From Bacillota bacterium (lineage in GTDB: Bacteria > Bacillota > Clostridia > Acetivibrionales > DSM-1351), in contig JAFABO010000111.1 of the NCBI GenBank assembly GCA_023426005.1, positions 1-5,192 on the forward strand: DNA of 5,192 nt, written 5' to 3'. The translations under genes and the position numbers were made by a program. Shown one piece after another: positions 1-4,151 of the stretch. The notes beneath the pieces were generated by a model. The model had not been told where the DNA came from. It ran no database searches and was given only the letters and a program-made list of their open reading frames with translations. The stretch's first letter is position 1, and the number at the start of each line of letters is the position of its first letter.

Positions 1-95
1 TCGTCTATACTGCCGGTCTTTGTAGGGAACCGCATGCACCCAAAGCCTAATATGGAAAGTTCCTCACCGTTTTTTTGATTTTTTCTTGTTAACAT
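1..95 (-). CDS. Aldo/keto reductase, N-terminal fragment (cut by window edge)
   Basis: The first 31 codons of a gene that continues past the left edge. Translation begins MLTRKNQKNGEELS and continues ILGFGCMRFPTKTGSID. The ILGFGCMRFP segment is the first beta strand and cofactor-side loop typical of aldo/keto reductases, especially the clostridial type that carries a C-terminal ferredoxin-like domain (COG1453-like). These are usually NAD(P)H- or ferredoxin-linked carbonyl reductases in the cytoplasm. The catalytic Asp/Tyr/Lys/His residues lie outside the window, so neither activity nor the Fe-S domain can be verified. The start is ATG at 95, with AGGAGG at 106-101 and a 5-nt spacer. It lies 58 bp after the nitroreductase stop on the same strand, so it is probably the third gene of the TetR-controlled operon. 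Family call fairly sure, substrate unknown. Confidence 0.75.
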   Translation of the reverse strand, partial: MLTRKNQKNGEELSILGFGCMRFPTKTGSID

Positions 96-100
96 ATTGA

Positions 101-124
101 CCTCCTAAGCCATATTTATGACTT
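101..124 (-). promoter_or_regulatory. Hairpin abutting the Shine-Dalgarno of the aldo/keto reductase
   Basis: On the minus strand, AAGTCAT-AAAT-ATGGCTT (124-107) folds into a 7-bp stem with one G-U pair and an AAAT loop, and is followed with no gap by the ribosome binding site AGGAGG (106-101). The same right arm plus AGGAGG occurs in front of the superoxide dismutase gene. The structure is seen in the sequence; any role in translation control or mRNA stability is inference. Confidence 0.5.
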
Positions 125-153
125 TGAACCGCAACAGCGGCCGCCAAATTCAT

Positions 154-909
154 TTATAAATCCCTCAACCTTACTTTTGCCATGTACTCATGCCCTTCGG
201 GAACAGCTCCGCCGGACAAATCAAAATCAACCGCCTTACCCTGCTGTTCTGCCGACAGCCACAGATGGCACAGTGCTATTCCGGTGTCAATGATATTCAT
301 CCTGCCATAAAGCTGTGCTTTGATAATATTGAACTTTTTACGGCTGACAGTGATCTCCTGTGTGTCTCCGCTGAAATACCAGGCCTGTGTATTAGCAGCC
401 GAAGGTGCCAGTCTCACAGGTTCAAGCAGTTGCTCTGCTCCTTTAACTGAAGAAATCTCTGACAGGCTGTTTCGTTTAAACTGTTCTGTGCCTGTTCTGT
501 GAACAGGTTCGGCAGGGTTTCCAAATGCCAGCATGATCACATATTCAAAACCATCCCTGCCCTGAGGAAGACTTTTGTTGGGCTTTGCTACTCCCAGCCA
601 GCAGCTTCCCAGCTGGTTTGCCGAAAGATACAGATCTATCTGCTGCATTATAAATCCCGCATTTATCAAATAGCCCTCTTTTTTTTCGGAGTAAAAGGAT
701 ATGTAATGAGGTGCTTTTATAGCAAAAATACTGCTGACCTCATTACCCGATTGAATGGAAAATTCGGTTTTAATGCTTTCATCCAGCCTTTTGACACCTT
801 GTATGAAAGTCTCAAGCTGATCCAGCTTCTCCTGTTCCAGAGGTGTCATATGGTACTTCCTGACAGATTTCCTCTTAAAAATTACATTGTAAAGCTCACC
901 ATTGGTCAT
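154..909 (-). CDS. Nitroreductase-family protein (TM1586-like, FMN-dependent)
   Basis: A 251-residue protein that resembles the 'putative TM nitroreductase' group, in which two half-domains form one flavin-binding fold. Visible elements are KRKSVRKY (residues 12-19, the basic FMN-phosphate region at the start of nitroreductases), the helix GFIMQQIDLYLSANQLGSCWLG (positions 85-106), FKRNSLSEI (144-152), and LAPSAANTQAW (167-177), which is the family's Ala-Pro-Ser-x-x-Asn-x-Gln-x-Trp motif repeated in the second half. Such enzymes transfer electrons from NAD(P)H to nitro-aromatics, quinones or other small acceptors in the cytoplasm; the true substrate cannot be read from sequence. ATG at 909 overlaps the TetR stop as ATGA, and AAAGGAGG (926-919) sits 9 nt upstream, so it is translationally coupled to the regulator. 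No signal peptide or membrane segment is apparent. Length fits the family and I see no frameshift. Confidence 0.82.
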   Translation of the reverse strand: MTNGELYNVIFKRKSVRKYHMTPLEQEKLDQLETFIQGVKRLDESIKTEFSIQSGNEVSSIFAIKAPHYISFYSEKKEGYLINAGFIMQQIDLYLSANQLGSCWLGVAKPNKSLPQGRDGFEYVIMLAFGNPAEPVHRTGTEQFKRNSLSEISSVKGAEQLLEPVRLAPSAANTQAWYFSGDTQEITVSRKKFNIIKAQLYGRMNIIDTGIALCHLWLSAEQQGKAVDFDLSGGAVPEGHEYMAKVRLRDL

Positions 910-1529
910 TTACACATTCCTCCTTTACACTTTTTAATGTCCTTAAAATCATTTCCGGCCAGTATTTCATTGACAAATCCCATAATTCCCTCGGATCTCT
1001 GGGCTTTGTCATAAAAGTCAAAGCCTGTCTGTTGTTTTATAATATCGGTTTTTAAAAATACAAAGTTAAAGACTCCTGCTATTAAGAAATTTTTGATGAG
1101 AATTGTTTTTGTATTGCCCTCCAGCAGCTCGTCAAGACTTTGATTAAATTCCGGTATATCGCTCAAAATATGCGGCTGCCCGTTGTTCTCAGCCAAATTA
1201 TCCAGAATTGCTATCCTGCTTATTTCCGGATTATCAGCTAAAAAATCGGCAACCTCTTTTAAAATGAATGTCAGGCGTTCCTTTGCAGGATGTTTTTCAT
1301 ATCTCTTCAGTTTTTGGTGCAGTTTGGCCTTGGCTTCCACCATTACCTCGCGGACTGCGGTTTTCATCAAATTATCCTTGCTTTGAAAGTGGTAGTTGAC
1401 CATACCATTCCCAACGCCGGCTGCTTCGGTGATTTCGGCTACTGTTATCCCGCCCGGCTTCTTCCCTTTGCAGATAAGTTCCCTTGTTACATTTATAAGC
1501 CTTTGTTTGGCGGTTTCCTTTTGGTTCAT
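906..1529 (-). CDS. TetR/AcrR-family transcriptional regulator
   Basis: A cytoplasmic DNA-binding repressor of about 207 residues. The N-terminal helix-turn-helix is clear: GITVAEITEAAGVGNGMVNYHF spans about residues 27-48, followed by SKDNLM at 50-55, the usual TetR 'F-x-s-K-e-x-L' end of the DNA-binding domain. The rest is a divergent helical ligand-binding domain. ATG codons at 1547, 1541 and 1529 are in frame. I chose 1529 because GGGGGA (1538-1533) lies 4 nt upstream of it, while 1547 has no ribosome binding site. It is first in an operon with the nitroreductase (ATGA overlap) and aldo/keto reductase, and its own promoter carries a large palindrome, so it probably represses itself and both enzymes. 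The C-terminus ends with a Cys pair (C201 and C206, in CKGGMC), whose role is unknown. Confidence 0.9.
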   Translation of the reverse strand: MNQKETAKQRLINVTRELICKGKKPGGITVAEITEAAGVGNGMVNYHFQSKDNLMKTAVREVMVEAKAKLHQKLKRYEKHPAKERLTFILKEVADFLADNPEISRIAILDNLAENNGQPHILSDIPEFNQSLDELLEGNTKTILIKNFLIAGVFNFVFLKTDIIKQQTGFDFYDKAQRSEGIMGFVNEILAGNDFKDIKKCKGGMCK

Positions 1530-1553
1530 GCTATCCCCCATCTGCATACCATA

Positions 1554-1602
1554 AAAAATTGAACGTCATACTGTATGCCATTCAGTATAACGTTCAATTT
1601 TT
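1554..1602. promoter_or_regulatory. Large palindrome, probable TetR operator
   Basis: Arms at 1554-1573 and 1583-1602 are inverted copies with 19 of 20 positions pairing (only C1567/A1589 fails), around a 9-bp centre. The inner half-sites ATACTG and CAGTAT flank the centre, the kind of spacing TetR-family dimers recognise. It covers the operon's -10 box and start site. Length and near-perfection are directly visible; binding by the adjacent regulator is inference from location. Confidence 0.7.
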
Positions 1603-1612
1603 CTAATGTCAA
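1584..1612 (-). promoter_or_regulatory. Sigma-A-type promoter of the tetR-nitroreductase-AKR operon
   Basis: On the minus strand the -35 box TTGACA (1612-1607, perfect) and the -10 box TATACT (1589-1584, five of six) are separated by exactly 17 nt. Transcription would start near 1577, giving a leader of roughly 50 nt before the ATG at 1529. The -10 box is inside the inverted repeat at 1554-1602, so a bound repressor would block RNA polymerase. Confidence 0.75.
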
Positions 1613-1684
1613 CGGTATTTAAAAAAATCTGTAAAAAATCAGTCAAACCCAAACTGCGTTGAAAGCCAGCCTAAAAGCAATATT

Positions 1685-1711
1685 GGCCTGAAAGGCAAAG
1701 GCTTTCAGCCC
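1685..1711 (-). terminator. Possible hairpin terminator after the CoA-binding protein gene
   Basis: About 18 nt past the stop codon, the minus strand can form a 10-bp stem with one mismatch: GGGCTGAAAG (1711-1702), a 7-nt loop, then CTTTCAGGCC (1694-1685). No U-run follows directly; the nearest T-rich stretch is some 8 nt further on, so termination would be weak or of another kind. A competing left arm GTTGAAAGCC lies at 1659-1668. Confidence 0.35.
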
Positions 1712-1728
1712 TAATTGACTTTGATAAA

Positions 1729-2103
1729 CTACCCTGCCGCAACCAGTACGCAAGCTTGAACCTGCTGCAGGCCCAGGTCTTCTATCTGCTTCAGCAGTTC
1801 AGCATCATAGGTTCCCGGCTGCAGCCAGATATATTTTATACCAAGCTTTGCAGCTTCATCAATAAAGGCTCTTCCCCTTTTAGGCGAGACAACCATGTCG
1901 ATCACTTCAGGAACAACCGGCAGAGATGTGAGATCCTTATAGCATTTGTCACCTTCCACAGTATCGTACATTGGATTTACCGGATAAACCGCATAACCTT
2001 TTGATTTCAGTTTTCTGAAAATCATATTGCCATATTTCTCCTGATCCTGGTTTGCACCAACTACGGCCCATATCTTTTTTCCAAGCATTATTTCTTCCAG
2101 CAT
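1729..2103 (-). CDS. CoA-binding domain protein (YccU/CoA_binding_2 family)
   Basis: A 124-residue single-domain Rossmann-fold protein. Typical family landmarks are the nucleotide-binding strand IWAVVGANQDQEKYGN (residues 11-26, with KYG at 23-25), GYAVYPVNP (36-44), GDKCYKDLTSLP (51-62), the IDMVVSP strand (68-74), WLQPGTYD (93-100) and the end QVQACVLVAAG, with C118 at the place where the family often has a conserved Cys. The fold resembles the CoA-binding part of succinyl-CoA synthetase alpha; stand-alone members bind CoA or a related nucleotide, but a cellular function is not established. I place the start at ATG 2103 because AAGGAGG (2115-2109) is 5 nt upstream; the longer reading from a TTG at 2124 would put the start inside the leader. 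It has its own promoter region, divergent from the coat-like gene. Confidence 0.87.
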   Translation of the reverse strand: MLEEIMLGKKIWAVVGANQDQEKYGNMIFRKLKSKGYAVYPVNPMYDTVEGDKCYKDLTSLPVVPEVIDMVVSPKRGRAFIDEAAKLGIKYIWLQPGTYDAELLKQIEDLGLQQVQACVLVAAG

Positions 2104-2131
2104 AATATCCTCCTTATTTAGCAACCTGATT

Positions 2132-2161
2132 GGTATCCTGATTTAAAGCAATACTGATACC
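2132..2161. repeat. Inverted repeat in the CoA-binding gene leader
   Basis: GGTATC (2132-2137) and GATACC (2156-2161) are perfect 6-bp inverted copies around 18 bp, and CCTGATT occurs twice, at 2125-2131 and 2137-2143. They lie between the candidate promoter and start codon of the minus-strand gene, so they could form a leader hairpin or bind a regulator. The match is short and could be chance. Confidence 0.3.
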
Positions 2162-2162
2162 T

Positions 2163-2191
2163 ATTATTATCCCTTATAAAATAAAAATCAA
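2163..2191 (-). promoter_or_regulatory. Candidate sigma-A promoter for the CoA-binding protein gene
   Basis: On the minus strand TTGATT (2191-2186, four of six to the -35 consensus) is 17 nt from AATAAT (2168-2163, five of six to the -10). It predicts a leader of about 50 nt. The region is very AT-rich, so alternatives exist. Confidence 0.4.
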
Positions 2192-2256
2192 CATTTATAT
2201 AATATATTGGATTAGTCATTACTTTATGCTGTTTACATAATTTCGTATAATTCGTA

Positions 2257-2284
2257 ACCTTATAATTTCTCAGAGCATAAAATA
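2257..2284 (+). promoter_or_regulatory. Candidate mother-cell (sigma-K/sigma-E-like) promoter for the coat-like gene
   Basis: CATAAAATA at 2276-2284 fits the sigma-K -10 pattern CATANNNTA completely, and an AC at 2257-2258 sits 17 nt upstream, where the short sigma-K -35 element is expected. CATAAAAT also differs by only one base from the sigma-E -10 CATACANT. The start site would be about 30 nt before the ATG. The motif is short and the region AT-rich; a weak sigma-A alternative is TTTATG (2223-2228) with TATAAT (2246-2251). Confidence 0.35.
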
Positions 2285-2323
2285 TTCTGTAAGCACTTTA
2301 CAAAGTAGAAGGAGGTTGGCCTG

Positions 2324-2812
2324 ATGCCAAACGATTGGTCTAATAACCCATATATGCATATGATGAATCTCCCTCAGAAATACGAGCCAATGATGGAAAT
2401 GCCCCAGGAACAGCTGGAATCAATGTTTCCAAGATGTTACTATATAATTTATCCTGAAGTATGCCGTCACTGTGACAGAATGATTTCCAAAAAAGGAACA
2501 ATGTATACTCCTAACCGTGAGGAATTGGAAAATATTATAGATGACATCGACAACAGAGTCGGTCATGAGGTTGAAGCCGAATACGAGGATAATGAATACG
2601 CTGAAAATCCTGAAACTATGGGTACTTTTGAGAATTTCCAAAAAGATCGTGACGATAGACAATTTGGGTTTGGAGGAGGTTTTTTCGGAGGAAGAAGGCG
2701 TTTCCGCAGGGATTTGGTTTCTATCATTCTCTTAAGGGAATTGCTCAGGAGAAGACGCCGTCCTCCTTTTCGTTATGATTACGGTTATCCTGAGGGATAC
2801 GGCTGGTATTGA
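2324..2812 (+). CDS. Unrecognised small protein, possibly spore coat or exosporium associated
   Basis: A 162-residue protein of no family I can name with certainty. It has four visible zones. The N-terminus (1-30) is Met/Pro/Asn-rich. Residues 31-54 hold LESMFPRCYYIIYPEVCRHC, with C38 and a C47-x-x-C50 pair plus H49; similar 'MxPxxYxxxYPxVCxxCD' stretches occur in small clostridial sporulation-linked proteins, as I recall them. Residues 66-112 are strongly acidic. From 115 on it is Gly/Arg-rich (FGFGGGFFGGRRRFRR), with a hydrophobic helix-like LVSIILLREL (131-140), RRRRR (142-146) and a Tyr/Gly-rich tail to the final WY. The acidic-to-basic charge split and aromatic tail suit self-assembly on a spore surface. 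There is no signal peptide. AAGGAGG at 2309-2315 is 8 nt before the ATG. It is monocistronic, ending at a clear terminator. Being a real gene is near certain; the spore role is inference. Confidence 0.85.
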   Translation: MPNDWSNNPYMHMMNLPQKYEPMMEMPQEQLESMFPRCYYIIYPEVCRHCDRMISKKGTMYTPNREELENIIDDIDNRVGHEVEAEYEDNEYAENPETMGTFENFQKDRDDRQFGFGGGFFGGRRRFRRDLVSIILLRELLRRRRRPPFRYDYGYPEGYGWY

Positions 2813-2828
2813 CATTGCCTCTATTTTC

Positions 2829-2858
2829 AAGCGTCAAATAAAAATTGACGCTTTTTTT
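2829..2858 (+). terminator. Rho-independent terminator of the coat-like gene
   Basis: A 9-bp perfect stem AAGCGTCAA (2829-2837) and TTGACGCTT (2845-2853) with a 7-nt A-rich loop runs into a T tract ending at 2858. It begins 17 nt after the stop codon and isolates this gene from the dismutase downstream. Confidence 0.9.
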
Positions 2859-2991
2859 ACATTTTTCTTTTTTTACAGAATATCACAAGCATCAGTTTAT
2901 TTTAATATAATAAAATAGGATTATTTGTTATATGTCCTGATTTAATAAAAAACTGCTCATGGAAAAATAAACAAATTTTATTATATTTTGT

Positions 2992-3032
2992 AGCCACAAA
3001 TGTGGCTTAAAGCCATACCATGGCTTAGGAGG
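2992..3032 (+). promoter_or_regulatory. Two tandem hairpins leading into the superoxide dismutase ribosome binding site
   Basis: Hairpin 1 is AGCCAC-AAAT-GTGGCT (2992-3007). Hairpin 2 is AAGCCAT-ACC-ATGGCTT (3010-3026), which touches AGGAGG (3027-3032) without a gap. The inner arms TGGCT (3003-3007) and AGCCA (3011-3015) can pair with each other instead, so two mutually exclusive folds are possible. No U-run follows, so these are not terminators. The structures are visible; a control role is inference. No convincing promoter could be picked in the AT-rich stretch 2860-2990. Confidence 0.5.
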
Positions 3033-3055
3033 TTAATATGTTAGTTAATATGGTA
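3032..3055 (+). repeat. 12-bp tandem duplication across the dismutase start codon
   Basis: GTTAATATGTTA (3032-3043) is followed immediately by GTTAATATGGTA (3044-3055), 11 of 12 identical. Each copy contains an ATG, at 3038 and 3050, in the same frame. The added residues MLVN precede MVPTG, which is where related proteins usually begin. Confidence 0.7.
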
Positions 3056-3688
3056 CCTACAGGGCAGCACCAACTGCCGCCCCTTCCCTACACTTATAGT
3101 GCGCTTGAGCCTATAATAAGTCAGACTACTTTAAGGCTGCATCACGATAAACACCACAAGACCTACGTGGATGGTTTGAACAAAGCCGAAACAAGTCTTG
3201 AACAGGCACGGAGGAGCAACAATTATGATTTGATAAAATATTGGGAAAATGAGCTGGCTTTTAATGGTTCGGGACATATACTGCACAGTATTTACTGGAC
3301 GATTATGGCCCCTTTGGGTATGGGCGGCAAGCCGGGTTCAAGTACAATGAATCACATAATCGCTTATTTTGGCAATTTTAATGCTTTTAAAGAACAATTC
3401 AAATCGGCGGCCGAGAAAGTTGAGGCTTCAGGCTGGGGAATACTTACCTGGCAGCCCTCCTGGAAAAGGCTTGAAATATTGATGTCTGAAAAACATCAGA
3501 ATCTCACACAGTGGAGCGGTATCCCGATACTTGTCTGCGATACCTGGGAACATGCCTATTACCTTGATTATCAGAATAACAGAAGAAAATATATTGATGC
3601 CTGGTGGGAGCTTATAAACTGGCATGAGGTGGAGCGGAGGCTTTTGATGGCTCTGAACGGTCAGGTAACACTTACCATGGGCATCTGA
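3038..3688 (+). CDS. Superoxide dismutase, Fe/Mn family
   Basis: A complete 216-residue cytoplasmic Fe/Mn superoxide dismutase, which converts superoxide to hydrogen peroxide and oxygen. The N-terminal helical domain starts LPPLPYTYSALEP (residues 13-25). The four metal ligands are in place: H35 (in LHHDKHHKTYV), H83 (GSGHILHSIYW), D168 and H172 (CDTWEHAYYL). Gly79 takes the place where iron enzymes carry the active-site Gln, and Q154 (in SEKHQNL) takes the manganese-type Gln position, which leans towards Mn or cambialistic use. The sequence looks closest to the SodF-like/clostridial branch (NGSGH, EKHQNLTQW). ATG 3038 is 5 nt after AGGAGG; an in-frame ATG at 3050 matches the family start but is 17 nt from it. 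The C-terminus has a short extension after NWHEVERR. It stands alone between terminators and serves oxygen tolerance. Confidence 0.93.
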   Translation: MLVNMVPTGQHQLPPLPYTYSALEPIISQTTLRLHHDKHHKTYVDGLNKAETSLEQARRSNNYDLIKYWENELAFNGSGHILHSIYWTIMAPLGMGGKPGSSTMNHIIAYFGNFNAFKEQFKSAAEKVEASGWGILTWQPSWKRLEILMSEKHQNLTQWSGIPILVCDTWEHAYYLDYQNNRRKYIDAWWELINWHEVERRLLMALNGQVTLTMGI

Positions 3689-3707
3689 CGCACTCGCAGA
3701 AAATAAT

Positions 3708-3731
3708 CAGGCTCGCTGAAAAGCGAGCCTG
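3708..3731. terminator. Shared bidirectional hairpin between the dismutase gene and spoVS
   Basis: CAGGCTCGCT-GAAA-AGCGAGCCTG forms a perfect 10-bp stem with a stable GAAA tetraloop, 20 nt after the dismutase stop and 18 nt after the spoVS stop on the opposite strand. Flanks are only moderately T-rich in either direction (ATTATTTT on the minus side), but position and symmetry between convergent genes point to two-way termination. Confidence 0.75.
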
Positions 3732-3748
3732 TAAATTCAAATTTTAGA

Positions 3749-4009
3749 TTAGCGGGGCTGAATATAGAACTTAATGGCTGTTCTTTCCTCCCCATCGATA
3801 TTGACCTCAGCAAAAGCAGGAACTGCAACCAGATCAATTCCATTAGGAGCAACAAATCCTCTAGTAATTGCAATTGCCTTAACCGCCTGATTCACTGCAC
3901 CGGCACCAACTGCCTGGATTTCCGCATAATTATTGTCGCGTAAAACAGCGGCTAATGCTCCAGCAACAGATTTGGGCTGCGAATTAGCTGAAACTTTTAG
4001 AACTTCCAT
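3749..4009 (-). CDS. spoVS: Stage V sporulation protein S (SpoVS)
   Basis: An 86-residue protein, the same length as Bacillus subtilis SpoVS, and recognisable throughout: MEVLKVSANSQPKSVAGALA, GAGAVNQAVKAIAITRGFVAP around residues 36-56, and the end AIKFYIQPR. The family has an Alba-like fold and probably binds nucleic acid; in B. subtilis its loss blocks sporulation at stage V and affects coat assembly and septation. It acts in the cytoplasm. AGGAGG (4023-4018) is 8 nt before the ATG. A sigma-H-type promoter sits about 70-100 nt upstream, consistent with early sporulation expression. The radical SAM gene lies 142 bp upstream on the same strand with no obvious terminator between, so some read-through is possible. 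Ends at a hairpin shared with the dismutase gene. Confidence 0.96.
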   Translation of the reverse strand: MEVLKVSANSQPKSVAGALAAVLRDNNYAEIQAVGAGAVNQAVKAIAITRGFVAPNGIDLVAVPAFAEVNIDGEERTAIKFYIQPR

Positions 4010-4060
4010 AAATACATCCTCCTAAAAAATGCTTAATTAAAATAATAAAAAAAAATAATT

Positions 4061-4077
4061 TTATCTATCTATCTATT
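4061..4077. repeat. Short tetranucleotide tract in the spoVS leader
   Basis: Three consecutive ATCT units (4063-4074; AGAT/GATA on the coding strand) plus partial units lie at about the predicted transcription start, followed towards the gene by a 9-nt homopolymer (A on plus, 4047-4055). Low-complexity leader sequence with no evident function. Confidence 0.5.
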
Positions 4078-4078
4078 A

Positions 4079-4107
4079 GTATTCTATATATTACTTCAAA
4101 TTCCTTC
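4079..4107 (-). promoter_or_regulatory. Sigma-H-type promoter of spoVS
   Basis: On the minus strand GAAGGAATT (4107-4099) fits the sigma-H -35 pattern RNAGGAWWW at all nine positions. After 11 nt, ATAGAATAC (4087-4079) fits the -10 pattern RNNGAATWW at eight of nine. B. subtilis spoVS is also under sigma-H, so the motif agrees with known regulation. Confidence 0.75.
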
Positions 4108-4151
4108 TTTTTACATTTAAAAAATTGTATAAACATTAATGGCTAAATTTG

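Noticed and set aside
137..144. GCGGCCGC as a cloning-vector remnant
   Set aside because: The flanking sequence reads continuously as a normal clostridial-type operon gap with no vector-like sequence.
499..1014. 171-codon plus-strand open frame
   Set aside because: It lies antisense to the nitroreductase and the end of tetR, has no ribosome binding site or family resemblance, and the minus-strand genes are unmistakable.
1554..1602. Palindrome as an intrinsic terminator
   Set aside because: It has T-rich flanks, but the operon promoter's -10 box lies inside it, so the transcript would contain only part of one arm; an operator explains it better.
2104..2124. TTG start extending the CoA-binding protein by seven residues
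   Set aside because: The extension would translate across the AAGGAGG that correctly serves ATG 2103, and the added residues do not fit the family.
3661..3873. 70-codon minus-strand open frame
   Set aside because: It overlaps spoVS in another frame and the terminator hairpin; the Leu-rich translation is a frame shadow.
4061..4077. ATCT repeats as a phase-variation switch for spoVS
   Set aside because: Only about three full units, in the leader and not in the coding frame; too short to argue for slippage control.
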